Assembly: GCA_021781745.1 (NCBI GenBank)
Contig: JAJXWH010000004.1
Coordinates: forward strand, 124,001-188,000
DNA: 64,000 nt
Direction: 5' to 3'
DNA from: Bacillota bacterium
GTDB taxonomy: Bacteria; Bacillota; Clostridia; Clostridiales; Clostridiaceae
The position numbers and the translations under genes were made by a program. Of the stretch, positions 18,691 through 27,902 are shown piece by piece; position 1 is the stretch's first letter; each line of letters starts with the position of its first letter. The notes under the pieces were generated by a model that was given only the letters and a program-made list of their open reading frames with translations, did not search any database and had not been told where the DNA came from.

Positions 18691-19314
18691 ATGATTTTTT
18701 TATCACCACTATTACTAGCTATTTCTTCAAATATAGACACTCTATCAGTTTCTTCATCTTATGGTACTAAAAAAATCTATTTGCCTAAATCAAGTATGAT
18801 ATTACTTACAATTCTAACTTCTATTTCTCTCTTAATATCAATGTACATTGGTAGATTGATTCAACCTCTATTTGGATTTAAATTAGATAATATATTCGGA
18901 GCTGTGCTATTAAGTTTTATTGGAGTTTCATTTATTGTTGAATATATTAGATTGGAACAAAAACACCTTGGATACGATACTTCCTATTTTTTTGTAAGTC
19001 CAATGAGATATAAGAACATCTTGGAAAACCCTATAATTGTCGATTCTGATAAATCGAATCATATTGATATAAAAGAATGCTTTAATCTCTCTTTAGCTAT
19101 TGGAACAGATAATTTTTTAGCCTCTTTTGCAGCCAGCATAACAGGTGTTAATATTGGCATTAGTGTATTTTTTTACTTTATTTTATCCATAATAGCAGTT
19201 TACTTCGGTTATTTTAATACCAACATGAGTCTAATAAAATGGTTTCAAGAACACTCATATTTTATCTCAGGAACAATTTTAATTGTACTAGGTATATATG
19301 AGGCATTTGTATAA
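18691..19314 (+). CDS. ytaF: Sporulation membrane protein YtaF (MntP/DUF204-like)
   Basis: The 207-residue membrane protein has two related halves of three helices. The first (FLSPLLLAISSNIDTLSVSSSYG) and second (CFNLSLAIGTDNFLASFAAS) halves each carry the buried Asp typical of the DUF204/MntP superfamily. The central loop ENPIIVDSDKSNHIDIKE is characteristic of the YtaF branch, which is conserved in endospore formers. Its transported substrate is unsettled; related MntP exports manganese. TAGGAG precedes the ATG. A strong terminator follows the stop. Confidence 0.88.
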   Translation: MIFLSPLLLAISSNIDTLSVSSSYGTKKIYLPKSSMILLTILTSISLLISMYIGRLIQPLFGFKLDNIFGAVLLSFIGVSFIVEYIRLEQKHLGYDTSYFFVSPMRYKNILENPIIVDSDKSNHIDIKECFNLSLAIGTDNFLASFAASITGVNIGISVFFYFILSIIAVYFGYFNTNMSLIKWFQEHSYFISGTILIVLGIYEAFV

Positions 19315-19325
19315 TTTTAAAAATA

Positions 19326-19367
19326 TATGCCATTGAAAAATTTAAAAATAAATTTTTCGATGGCATA
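19326..19367. terminator. Bidirectional terminator between ytaF and the LiaF-like gene
   Basis: Eighteen-base arms (19326-19343 and 19350-19367) pair with a single G-U. They lie between convergent stops at 19314 and 19372. Confidence 0.85.
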
Positions 19368-19371
19368 CTTA

Positions 19372-19875
19372 TTATTCTATATTTTTATGTCCCTTACCAA
19401 ATATTAAAGCTATACCAACTAGTATCAAAATAGCAGGTACTACTAGTGACGTATTAATTAACCTAAAGATATTACCAAACAACATACTTGCAAAAGATAT
19501 AGCCGGTATTATAGTTAAAATACTTATTGGTATAAGTAGTTCTCTTTTTTTACCACCAAAATAGTATAGTTGAAATAACCCTATTGCAACAGCAAAAGGA
19601 TATATTGGCCATGTATAACCAGCGAAATGCCAATTAGTCATTGTTTCAAAAAAGAACAAAAGTCCAAGTGTGGTCAATATTCCTCCTGGAACTAATACTC
19701 CCGGATTACTTCTTGTTGCAAAATATGCAAAATTAAAAGATAAACCTGGTATCAATATGAACAAAGGCCATAATCTATCCATCCCAAACAATTGTATATG
19801 TAATAATCTTGACATAAATAACAATATTCCGATTACTATAAAAAAGAATCCCCAAAAATTATTTTTATTACTCAT
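19372..19875 (-). CDS. LiaF/DUF5668-like integral membrane protein
   Basis: The 167-residue protein has about five to six hydrophobic helices and short loops. The opening NNFWGFFFIVIGILLFMSRL and LWPLFILIPGLSFN match the transmembrane region shared by LiaI/LiaF-like proteins, repeated later as WPIYPFAVAIGLF. No LiaF C-terminal domain is present. Family members often accompany cell-envelope stress systems, and the export and two-component operons lie just downstream and upstream, but co-transcription is not shown. GAGGGAA precedes the ATG. Confidence 0.7.
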   Translation of the reverse strand: MSNKNNFWGFFFIVIGILLFMSRLLHIQLFGMDRLWPLFILIPGLSFNFAYFATRSNPGVLVPGGILTTLGLLFFFETMTNWHFAGYTWPIYPFAVAIGLFQLYYFGGKKRELLIPISILTIIPAISFASMLFGNIFRLINTSLVVPAILILVGIALIFGKGHKNIE

Positions 19876-20069
19876 CTTATTTCCCTCATCTCTTAAAATA
19901 TATAATTTAACGTAGTTACTTATAAAATTATATTCCTTACAGAGTATTATTTTACTTTATGAATTTTAAGGTTTCAATCAATATTATCTTAATATTTCCT
20001 TAATATTACTTTTATTATTTTGAGTAAATCGTATCATGGGAATACAGTTTCCTTTATATTTTAAATAAA

Positions 20070-20109
20070 ATAGCACCTTCTTTTTATTTTAATTAAAAGA
20101 AGGTACTAT
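20070..20109 (-). terminator. Terminator of the export operon
   Basis: Fifteen-base arms (20070-20084 and 20095-20109) with one mismatch are followed on the minus strand by TTTTATTTAA, 22 bases beyond the permease stop. Confidence 0.8.
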
Positions 20110-20130
20110 ACAATAATTTTTAATTAATTG

Positions 20131-21567
20131 TTATTCATATCTTAAAGCCTCGATTGGATCAAGTTCCGCAGCTTTTTTCGCTGGATAATATCCAAAGAAA
20201 ACACCGATAAACATTGAAAATGTGAAACTTGCTATAATTACAAATGGTGAAACTGTTGATGCGTATCCCATAGCCTTAGACCCTACTGCTCCAGCTCCTA
20301 AACCTAAAATTATTCCTATAATACCACCTATTGCACATATTATCATAGATTCAACAATAAATTGCATTTTTATATGGCTGCTTTTAGCTCCAAGAGCTTT
20401 TCTTGTTCCTATTTCCCTTGTTCTTTCAGTAACAGATACAAGCATTATATTCATTACTCCAATTCCACCAACAAAAAGTGATATTGCAGCAATTGCAGAT
20501 ATAGCCATTGCTATCGAACTCATCATCGTGGTCATTGATTCAAGCATACTTTCCATATTACTTGCAGAAGCTTGGAACTTAGGGTTTCTAGCATAAAGAT
20601 TAGCTAAATAATCTGACAAATCATTTGTGAATGTTTGAACATCTACCCCATCTTTAGCCTTTATTTGAAACATTTGAAAATTCTTATTAGTTGCTGTCTT
20701 TTTTTCAACACTTATTGGAATATATAAATCTGTAGTTAAATTAGCATCAGAATCTGTTCTACTATTGCCTTGAGATTTGTATTGATATACCCCAACTATT
20801 GTATATGTGTATATTGCATTTGAAGTATAAACCTCTATATTTTGGCCTACCGGATTAACTCCACTTCCAAATACATTAGTAACTAATTTATCAGAAACTA
20901 CTGCTACACTTCTGGCTCCATCAATATCATCTTGTGAAAGATATCTGCCGCTTTCAATTTGTATATTTTTAACAGTCTGAAATCCAACATTTGTTCCATT
21001 CACCTGTACATTAGCATATGCTGTACCTTCTTTAACTTTTCCGGAACTACCATCTTCAGATATACTTATATCGTCTATTTGATCACTAAAGTTACTTTGC
21101 AATGTTTGTATTTGTTCCATAGTCATAAGATCTGTATCTTTCGTTGAAGATACCTTTGAACTACCTGGCCTACCAGCTGTCGCTCCACCTGGCCTTCTGC
21201 CTCCGAAGCCTCCTCCTCCTCCAAGTGCTCCAAGTGGATTAGCTCCTCTGGCACCACCAGATCTATTTCCTCCATTATAACCCGAAGAATTTTTATTATT
21301 TCCTGCTCCTGATTGTCCTCCATTACCATAAGAACCACTTGCATTTGTGTTAGTAGTAGTATCTTTTTGTTGTACATTAACCGTAATATTACTAGCACCC
21401 ATTTGACCCATTGAATTTGTTACAGATGATGTCATTGCATTTCCAACAGAAACAACACCAATTACAGATGCTATCCCAATTATTATTCCTAACATTGTAA
21501 GCAATGCACGCATTTTATTTGATTTAAGGCCTGCTACTGCAAGCATTATATTTTCTTTTATAAACAT
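20131..21567 (-). CDS. MacB-like ABC transporter permease with Gly-rich insertion
   Basis: The 478-residue permease has the MacB/FtsX plan: a first helix (residues about 20-43, LTMLGIIIGIASVIGVVSVG), a large extracellular MacB_PCD domain, and three C-terminal helices containing VGGIGVMNIMLVSVTERTREIGTRKALG. The coupling helix GAKSSHIKMQF and the ending DPIEALRYE are typical. The extracellular domain contains a Gly/Asn/Ser-rich stretch (about 76-137, with runs such as ALGGGGGFGGRRPGG) not usual in the family. Its gene overlaps the ATPase gene by 10 bases. With the ATPase, adaptor and TolC-like protein it forms a tripartite-type export operon. The substrate is unknown. Confidence 0.9.
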   Translation of the reverse strand: MFIKENIMLAVAGLKSNKMRALLTMLGIIIGIASVIGVVSVGNAMTSSVTNSMGQMGASNITVNVQQKDTTTNTNASGSYGNGGQSGAGNNKNSSGYNGGNRSGGARGANPLGALGGGGGFGGRRPGGATAGRPGSSKVSSTKDTDLMTMEQIQTLQSNFSDQIDDISISEDGSSGKVKEGTAYANVQVNGTNVGFQTVKNIQIESGRYLSQDDIDGARSVAVVSDKLVTNVFGSGVNPVGQNIEVYTSNAIYTYTIVGVYQYKSQGNSRTDSDANLTTDLYIPISVEKKTATNKNFQMFQIKAKDGVDVQTFTNDLSDYLANLYARNPKFQASASNMESMLESMTTMMSSIAMAISAIAAISLFVGGIGVMNIMLVSVTERTREIGTRKALGAKSSHIKMQFIVESMIICAIGGIIGIILGLGAGAVGSKAMGYASTVSPFVIIASFTFSMFIGVFFGYYPAKKAAELDPIEALRYE

Positions 21568-22295
21568 ATTTTTTCCTCTTTTTGAAACCTTCTATAATAA
21601 CTCTTATTTTCTTTATCAGATATTATATTTCCGTCTCTCAATGTTATAATTCTTTGGGTTTCTTCTGCAAGTTCATTATTGTGAGTAATAAATACAATGG
21701 TTTTTCCTTCTTGTTCATGGACCTTATGAAATAAGTCCATTACTAGTCGCCCAGTAGAGGAATCAAGTGCACCAGTTGGCTCGTCAGCAAGTATTATACT
21801 TGGATTATTTGCAAGAGCTCTAGCTATGGCAACCCTTTGCTTCTGCCCCCCAGATAATTCATTAGGCTGATGATTCATTCTGTCTTTCATTCCAACAAGC
21901 TCTAAAAGTTCTTCAGCACGTTCTTTTCTTTCTTTTCTCCCCATTCCATAATAAAGCATTGGTAACTCAACATTCTTCAAGGCAGAACTTCTCGGTATTA
22001 AATTATAGGTTTGAAATACAAAACCAATTTGTCTATTTCGCACTTCTGATAAGCCATTATCAGATATTTCTTCAATATTAGTATCATCTAAAATATAATT
22101 CCCAGAGGTTGCTCTATCAAGTGCCCCTATAATATTCATCAATGTACTTTTTCCAGAACCAGATGAACCAACTATTGCTACAAATTCACCTTCTTTTACA
22201 CTCATATCTATTCCTTTTAATATGTTTAATTCATTAGGAGTTCCTATATAAAAGCTTTTTGTAATGCCTTTCATTTCTATTATATTATCACTCAA
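21558..22295 (-). CDS. MacB/LolD-type ABC transporter ATP-binding protein
   Basis: The ATPase subunit of the adjacent permease has Walker A GSSGSGKST (residues 43-51 from the chosen start), a Q-loop in FVFQTYNLIP, signature LSGGQKQ (147-153), Walker B IILADEP followed by TGALD, and an H-loop in FITHNNE. The likely start is TTG at 22295. AGAGGTG overlaps the TGA of the adaptor gene six bases upstream. A GTG at 22304 would leave no room for a ribosome binding site. The C-terminus ends with a short basic tail. Translation is coupled with the genes on both sides. Confidence 0.9.
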   Translation of the reverse strand: MSDNIIEMKGITKSFYIGTPNELNILKGIDMSVKEGEFVAIVGSSGSGKSTLMNIIGALDRATSGNYILDDTNIEEISDNGLSEVRNRQIGFVFQTYNLIPRSSALKNVELPMLYYGMGRKERKERAEELLELVGMKDRMNHQPNELSGGQKQRVAIARALANNPSIILADEPTGALDSSTGRLVMDLFHKVHEQEGKTIVFITHNNELAEETQRIITLRDGNIISDKENKSYYRRFQKEEKICL

Positions 22296-22300
22296 AAAAC

Positions 22301-23758
22301 TCACCTCTTCTTTATAGCAATTGTGCTTCCCACAGTATAACTTGATGGATTATCAAGAATGATCATTCCCTCTGAAACATCTCCTTGGATTTCAACATTA
22401 GCAGCAGCTTGCAGACCTTCAGTTACTGGAATTTCTTTAACTACATACTTACCTCCTTCATTTACTGCAGCATAAACGTCAGTCTTTCCATTTTTGCTAA
22501 GTACAGCATCATATGGTACTGCATATACATCATCCTGTTCATCTGTAATGATATTTACAACGGAATTCATACCTACTTTTATTTTATCATTTTGACCTGT
22601 TATTTGTACTTTTACATTAAAAGTTACATCACTACTTGTTGAGTTACTACTGCTACTACTAGTACTACTAGTCTTACCATTACTTGTACTAGTAGTACTA
22701 GTATTGGCACTAGCTGCACTAGAAACTGGTTCAAAACTTACAACTTGTCCTTCAATAATGTCACTTCCACTTGCATCAGTTGTCACCTCTGCTTTTTGAC
22801 CAACTTTTATTTTGTCGATATCTGTTTCATCTACAGTTACATTTACTATTAAATTACTTAAATCTTGAATTACAAATAATGCTCCACTACTTTCTTGACC
22901 TACAACAGCATTTATATTTGTTACTGTTCCATCTACTGGAGCTACCACTTCACGATTTTTTAATTGATCTTTTTTATTTTCTAATTGAAGCCTAGCACTA
23001 TGATCGTTAGCATTTGCTTGAGCAGTTTCATAATCAGTCTTTGCCTGTGCTAAATTTTGATCCGCTGTAACTTTTGCTGCTTCTAATGCAACTGAATTTT
23101 TATCAACAGTGCCTTGCGCATTTTGATAATCAGTTTGAGCTTTATTTACAGTATCTTGAGAAACTTGTCCATTTGCAAGCATCGCTTTATCATATTCATA
23201 AACCTTCTGTTTTTCTTCAAGGTCAAGCTTTGCAGCATCAAGAGCTTTCTCGGCATTTATTACATCAGTATTTAAATTATTATCGTGCAAGTATTGTAAA
23301 TTATCATACTTTTGTTTTGCACTTGCTAAAGTTAATTGAGCTTTTTGCTCACTAGAAGCAACGCTTTGTTCATTTTGAGCAATATCTTGCTCTAAAGTTG
23401 TCGTATCTATTACAGCTAAAACATCACCTTTTTTTACAACATCTCCAATATTAACATTGATACTTTGAACATTATAAGTGAAGTTAGAGTATACATTAGT
23501 AGAATTTCCACTTTTGATTGCTCCTGAAGAACTAATTGTAGATTCAACCTTTGTTTTCTTAAGAATGGTATATCTTACATTATTTTGTGTTGTCTTTGGT
23601 TTAGCGAATTTAAATTTGTAAACTCCAACTCCTACAGCGACCACAAGCACCATAGCTATTATGCTTATAATTTTTTTGTTAAAAAATTTTTTTGTTACAA
23701 TTCCTTTGCTTTCAATTTCATTATTAGCTAGACTTTTCTTTTTTAATGATAGTTTCAA
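22301..23758 (-). CDS. MacA/HlyD-type membrane fusion (adaptor) protein
   Basis: The 485-residue adaptor has one N-terminal membrane anchor (about 30-48). It then has a lipoyl half-motif (SSSGAIKSGNST, VKKGDVLAVIDTTTLE), a long coiled-coil hairpin (about 120-260, Ala/Gln/Lys-rich), the second lipoyl half (REVVAPVDGTVTNINAVVGQ) and a beta-barrel domain. The beta barrel contains a Ser/Thr-rich spacer (about 345-378) that looks inserted. The protein would sit on the outer face of the membrane and link the ABC permease to the TolC-like protein. The start is TTG, with AAGGGT overlapping the end of the upstream gene. Confidence 0.9.
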   Translation of the reverse strand: MKLSLKKKSLANNEIESKGIVTKKFFNKKIISIIAMVLVVAVGVGVYKFKFAKPKTTQNNVRYTILKKTKVESTISSSGAIKSGNSTNVYSNFTYNVQSINVNIGDVVKKGDVLAVIDTTTLEQDIAQNEQSVASSEQKAQLTLASAKQKYDNLQYLHDNNLNTDVINAEKALDAAKLDLEEKQKVYEYDKAMLANGQVSQDTVNKAQTDYQNAQGTVDKNSVALEAAKVTADQNLAQAKTDYETAQANANDHSARLQLENKKDQLKNREVVAPVDGTVTNINAVVGQESSGALFVIQDLSNLIVNVTVDETDIDKIKVGQKAEVTTDASGSDIIEGQVVSFEPVSSAASANTSTTSTSNGKTSSTSSSSSNSTSSDVTFNVKVQITGQNDKIKVGMNSVVNIITDEQDDVYAVPYDAVLSKNGKTDVYAAVNEGGKYVVKEIPVTEGLQAAANVEIQGDVSEGMIILDNPSSYTVGSTIAIKKR

Positions 23759-23760
23759 TA

Positions 23761-25014
23761 TTAGTACCCTTCTTTCATTTCAAGATAACTTAAGTAATTT
23801 TCATAAAATGTTGCTTCATCTTTTTGATAATTTTGAGAAGTTTTTAATGAATTCACTTTAGATTCATCTACAGATTGTTGTGACGCAAATCCATAATCGT
23901 AGCTTACTTCTGCCGAATTGTAGTTATCTTTTTGTTGTTGTAAGCTGTCAGCGCTACTTTTCATAGTCGCATATGAATTCATAAGGGCATCATATTTTGT
24001 CTTAAAATCTTTTTCTGCATTATTTTTATCTAACTCTAATTGCATTTGTGCGTTATCATAATTATTATCAGTTTCCTCATTCAGATTGTCATTACCATCT
24101 GTTTCTGCATCTTTTTCATCTGATGCTTTATCAATGCTAATATTATCTGTTTGTAGATTTAGATTATTATCAAGCATTTGTTGTAAATCAGTATCATATA
24201 CAATTTTTGATACATCTTGTAGATCATGATCTAAATTTGTATCAAAAACAACATTTTGTCCTTCTGATATTCCTAAATCATTTAATAATTTTGCCTTATC
24301 ATTTTCTTCTGCATCATTAGATGTATTTGCAGCATTTAGTGCATTTGTATAATTCAATTGTGCTGTAGTATAATCATTCTTAGATAAAAATCCCATATCA
24401 AGTTGTATCTTAGCAGCATCTGCTGCTTTTTTTAATAGTTGCACATTAGCTGTACTGTAATCTTTATTAGATAGATCATTTAACACATATGATATGTAAT
24501 CTGTCTGTGCTTGCTTAACTAGAGTTTCTAAATTTTGTTCATATTTAATATTAGCTGTTTTTAAAGTATATCTGTCGCTATCTAATGCATTTTGAGCAAT
24601 AACTAATTTATCTTTTGCATCTGTAACACTAGAATCTGATGGTTGAGTATTTTGTGTTGGGTCTTGATTATATGCAGCTAACTCGCTAGTATATGTAGCG
24701 TTTGCACTATCATATTCACTTTGTGCTGATGTTTCAGCATCTTTAGCATCATCATATATTAATTGTGCGTTCTTCTTAGTATTATCATAGATTTTAGCTT
24801 GTTGATTGTTTTCAATAATAATATCCTTTATATTAGCTAGAGATATTTTTATTGTATTATTGTCTGAACTGGAAGCAACAGACTCCGCACTAGTAGTATC
24901 GCTACTAGTAACTGTACTGGTTACATTGGTACCATCCGTTGTAGCAGCTTGAGCTATTGTCGTGTTAGCAACAAATAAAGTAGCAATTAAAATATTTATA
25001 AGTACTTTTTTCAA
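23761..25014 (-). CDS. TolC-like secreted coiled-coil protein
   Basis: The 417-residue protein has a signal peptide (residues 1-24, cleavage near AQA). It then has a long Ala/Gln/Asp-rich, helical, coiled-coil-prone body with two related halves, as in outer membrane efflux proteins (QTDYISYVLNDLSNKDYSTA, LDMGFLSKNDYTTAQLNYTN, YDYGFASQQSVDESK). No beta-barrel-forming segment is obvious. In a Gram-positive cell it cannot form an outer membrane channel, so it may extend the adaptor through the wall. It is the first gene of the export operon, two bases ahead of the adaptor. The start is TTG after GGAGGAG. Confidence 0.8.
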   Translation of the reverse strand: MKKVLINILIATLFVANTTIAQAATTDGTNVTSTVTSSDTTSAESVASSSDNNTIKISLANIKDIIIENNQQAKIYDNTKKNAQLIYDDAKDAETSAQSEYDSANATYTSELAAYNQDPTQNTQPSDSSVTDAKDKLVIAQNALDSDRYTLKTANIKYEQNLETLVKQAQTDYISYVLNDLSNKDYSTANVQLLKKAADAAKIQLDMGFLSKNDYTTAQLNYTNALNAANTSNDAEENDKAKLLNDLGISEGQNVVFDTNLDHDLQDVSKIVYDTDLQQMLDNNLNLQTDNISIDKASDEKDAETDGNDNLNEETDNNYDNAQMQLELDKNNAEKDFKTKYDALMNSYATMKSSADSLQQQKDNYNSAEVSYDYGFASQQSVDESKVNSLKTSQNYQKDEATFYENYLSYLEMKEGY

Positions 25015-25117
25015 ATTTGTCTCCTCCTTATTTTGTCATCTTTAATATATGTTTCTTATAAAAATAGTACATATTGTTAATATTATGTATTTGATTATAG
25101 TCAATGATTGTTACTTT

Positions 25118-25170
25118 CTTATAACGCACATATAAATAAAGTATAAACCAATGTTAAATTTATGTTAAAT
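25118..25170 (-). promoter_or_regulatory. Promoter of the export operon with OmpR-type direct repeats
   Basis: Two 9-base direct repeats, ATGTTAAAT at 25151-25159 and 25162-25170 (plus-strand reading), are spaced exactly 11 bp. On the minus strand they are followed four bases later by a weak -35 TTATAC (25141-25146), a 17-bp spacer and -10 TATAAG (25118-25123). An 11-bp repeat beside a poor -35 is the usual layout for activation by an OmpR-family regulator, and one is encoded immediately upstream. Confidence 0.6.
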
Positions 25171-25182
25171 ATTTTATTTATA

Positions 25183-25248
25183 AAAAAACTATATTTGCAG
25201 CTAATATCTAATAAACCAATAAAATATTAACTGCAAATATAGTTTTTT
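25183..25248 (-). terminator. Terminator of the two-component operon
   Basis: Eighteen-base perfect arms (25183-25200 and 25231-25248, AAAAAACTATATTTGCAG and its complement) start six bases beyond the response-regulator stop. A-tract and T-tract sit on either side, so it could work in both directions. Confidence 0.9.
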
Positions 25249-25253
25249 CTAGT

Positions 25254-25952
25254 TTACATATTAAATCGATAACCAGCACCCCACACAGTTTCAATATATT
25301 CTGGGTTACTGCTATCTATTTCAATTTTATCTCTTATTCTATTTATATGCACAGTAACTGTAGAGCTATCGCCTAAAGATTCCTCTCCCCAAATCCTATC
25401 TAATAAAGTATCCTTTGAAAAGACAATATTAGGATTTGAAGCTAGGAACATTAATAATTCAAATTCCTTATTTGCAAACTTAACTTCTTCTTCTCCAACA
25501 TAAACTCTTCTCGCTTTAAGCAATATTTTAACTCTTCCAATTATTATGGAACTTTTTTCATTATCATTACTTTTTTCTAAAGTTGTAAGACGTTCATAAC
25601 GTGAAATATGTGCGTTAACTCTTGCAACAAGCTCGCTAGGACTAAATGGTTTTACTATATAATCATCTGCTCCAATCCCAAGGCCTTGTATCTTGTATAT
25701 ATCTTCTTTTTTAGCTGTAACCAACAGAATTGGGATTTCTTTAAAAGCTCTTATTTCTTGGCAAACTTTAAAGCCATCCTTACCTGGAAGCATAACATCT
25801 AAGAGAATCAAATCAAAATCTTTACTTAATGCAAGTTCCAATCCCTTATGCCCATCTTGTGCTATTTCTGTATTAAACCCAGTTATTTCAAGATAATCTC
25901 TTTCTAATTCAGCAATACTTTCATCATCTTCTATAATCAATATTGTTTTCAC
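25254..25952 (-). CDS. OmpR/PhoB-family response regulator
   Basis: The 232-residue regulator has a receiver domain with acidic pocket residues 9-10, phospho-acceptor Asp52 in LILLDVMLPG, Thr79 and Lys101 (YIVKPF). It also has a C-terminal winged helix (about 135-232, VKFANKEFELLMFLASN, SSTVTVHINRIRDKIE, VWGAGYRF). It is the last gene of a small-ORF/kinase/regulator operon; the kinase precedes the regulator, which is the less common order. It probably activates the TolC-like export operon through the 11-bp repeats located about 85 bp beyond its stop. The signal is unknown. Confidence 0.93.
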   Translation of the reverse strand: MKTILIIEDDESIAELERDYLEITGFNTEIAQDGHKGLELALSKDFDLILLDVMLPGKDGFKVCQEIRAFKEIPILLVTAKKEDIYKIQGLGIGADDYIVKPFSPSELVARVNAHISRYERLTTLEKSNDNEKSSIIIGRVKILLKARRVYVGEEEVKFANKEFELLMFLASNPNIVFSKDTLLDRIWGEESLGDSSTVTVHINRIRDKIEIDSSNPEYIETVWGAGYRFNM

Positions 25953-26012
25953 TTTAACTCCTCCAACTCTTGCCTCTTATTGACTTGTATATTATAATTT
26001 ATTATTAATATT

Positions 26013-27473
26013 TTATTTAGTTTTGATATGATTTTTAGGTAAAATTATCTTTATTGTGAGACCATTGTCATTATACGCACTAATTTCTCCATTATGAGCT
26101 TCAACAATGTGCTTTGCTATAGCTAGTCCAAGTCCACTTCCTTCGTTAGGTTTTGTACGTGCAACATCTCCTCTATAAAAGCTAGTAAATAATTTGGATA
26201 TATCTTCATTGGGAACACCTGTACCATTATCTCTAAGCTTTAAAATAATAAAATCATCTTTTTCATGTAAATTAATATTAATGTTAACTTTTTTGTCCCC
26301 TTTATATTTTACACTGTTATCCATTATATTTAAAAGAACCCTATTCATTTCTTTCTGATCAAGCTTTACCATAGAAAAATCACTGCAATTACATTCCAAT
26401 AAAACTCCAACTTCTTTTCCATAAAATTCTTTTTTAGTGCATTCATAGAAGCTTCTTATATATTCTTTGATACTTATTATGCTGAACTTAAACGGAAATT
26501 GACCTGTATCCAGCTTTGAAAATAAAAATAAGCTATCAACTAATATATCCATATCACAGGCTTTTGTATAAATCGTATCCAAATATTTTTTTTGCCTTTC
26601 AGGAGTATTCGCAATCCCATCACGCAAGCCTTCAACATAACCTTTTATTGCAGTTAATGGAGTCCTTAAATCATGAGAAATCCCCACTACTAATTGCTTT
26701 CTATTCTCTTCATATTTTAACTGCATCTCTACTGAATCCTTTAAACGCATTCTCATTTCATTGAAATCACTGCATACCTGCTTAAATTCATCGTCACTAT
26801 CATAATTCATCTCGAAATCAAGATTTCCATTTTTTATTTGTTCAGCTCCATAACTTAAAAGTTCTAAAGGCCTTATTAATTTTCTATAAATTCTGCTAGA
26901 TAATGCAGCATTAGTTATAGTTACAATAATTAAGGAAATTACAAAAACAATAGCTATATAACTTATCATAAAAGAGGCTATTTCGCTTTTAAAGTCAAAT
27001 CTTATTGGTTTATAAGATGAATTTATTGCAATTATATTAACAATTTTATCATCCTTTTTAAAGCTATTCTTAACTAAAGATGTAGTATTCATTTCTAAAA
27101 CTAACGAATTAGATTGAAAAAGTATATCATCTCCTATTATTGAAATAGCTTCTTTATCTGCATCAGTAATATTTGATGATATTATTTCCCCATCGTATGT
27201 AATTATCAAATGATATCCCTTTGGAGTAAGAAACTTTTGCAATTTATCTGGTAATTTAGCAAAATCATTTTTATTTTCAAAGTTTTTCATATCAGGTCTT
27301 AAACTTTGTTGAATGAAGTATGCATTTGGATCCCGTTCTCTATCACTGGCAAATTTACTTTCATATGCATTTGAAAATGGTATATACATTATCCCAGCAA
27401 TGAAAAGTATCATAACTACAGGTATTATTAACATAAGAATATTTGAAATTGTAAGTCTCTTTTTTATTCTCAT
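26013..27473 (-). CDS. Membrane sensor histidine kinase
   Basis: The 486-residue kinase has two membrane helices (about 10-32 and 168-190) flanking an extracellular sensor region of about 130 residues. A HAMP domain (RPLELLSYGAEQIKNGNLDF) follows. The HisKA domain carries phospho-acceptor His267 in GISHDLRTPLTAIKGY. The ATPase domain has an N-box (LLNIMDNSVKY), G1 (LRDNGTGVP) and G2 (GSGLGLAIAKHIVEAH). Its ATG overlaps the stop of the small upstream gene (ATGA), with GAGGAATT as ribosome binding site, so the two are translationally coupled. It is the partner of the regulator 60 bases downstream. Confidence 0.93.
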   Translation of the reverse strand: MRIKKRLTISNILMLIIPVVMILFIAGIMYIPFSNAYESKFASDRERDPNAYFIQQSLRPDMKNFENKNDFAKLPDKLQKFLTPKGYHLIITYDGEIISSNITDADKEAISIIGDDILFQSNSLVLEMNTTSLVKNSFKKDDKIVNIIAINSSYKPIRFDFKSEIASFMISYIAIVFVISLIIVTITNAALSSRIYRKLIRPLELLSYGAEQIKNGNLDFEMNYDSDDEFKQVCSDFNEMRMRLKDSVEMQLKYEENRKQLVVGISHDLRTPLTAIKGYVEGLRDGIANTPERQKKYLDTIYTKACDMDILVDSLFLFSKLDTGQFPFKFSIISIKEYIRSFYECTKKEFYGKEVGVLLECNCSDFSMVKLDQKEMNRVLLNIMDNSVKYKGDKKVNININLHEKDDFIILKLRDNGTGVPNEDISKLFTSFYRGDVARTKPNEGSGLGLAIAKHIVEAHNGEISAYNDNGLTIKIILPKNHIKTK

Positions 27474-27799
27474 AATAATTCCTCAATTAATTTTTTATTA
27501 ACAACTAAATTTGATAGATCTATTTTTTCTGGATTAGTAAGTAAGGAAAATTCTTTGATCCATACATTTCCATCAACAACTTTACATTCATTAATTTTTT
27601 CAGTTGGATTTTCATCATATACTTCTTCCAATTCTTTTGTTTTCGTAAGAACAGCAATCCTTCTACATGGTTCTTCAGATTGGTCATAAATATTAAAAAA
27701 ACTATTATATGAATCAAATGTCTTTACTGAAGTTACAACTTTTAAAAACAACCTATATTTTAGGGTCGCTTCTTTTGCATTAATATATTCTTTATCCAT
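27470..27799 (-). CDS. Small protein coupled to the sensor kinase, unknown function
   Basis: I do not recognise this 109-residue soluble protein. It is acidic, with no membrane helix or signal peptide, a single Cys pair region (EEPCRRI, INECKVV) and mixed alpha/beta character. It has a good ribosome binding site (GGGAGAG) and its stop overlaps the kinase start by four bases, so it is very probably real and made in step with the kinase. A role in modulating the two-component system is an inference from position only. Confidence 0.7.
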   Translation of the reverse strand: MDKEYINAKEATLKYRLFLKVVTSVKTFDSYNSFFNIYDQSEEPCRRIAVLTKTKELEEVYDENPTEKINECKVVDGNVWIKEFSLLTNPEKIDLSNLVVNKKLIEELL

Positions 27800-27902
27800 T
27801 TTTTTACTCTCCCTATATATTGATATGTTAAATTATCTCATAGGGTTATAACTATTTCAATAATGATTATGTACTTATGATTTATCTTTGCGTCATAATA
27901 TA

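Noticed and set aside
20222..20596. Plus-strand frame of 124 codons opposite the permease gene
   Set aside because: It is the antisense shadow of the conserved MacB-like helices and lacks a ribosome binding site.
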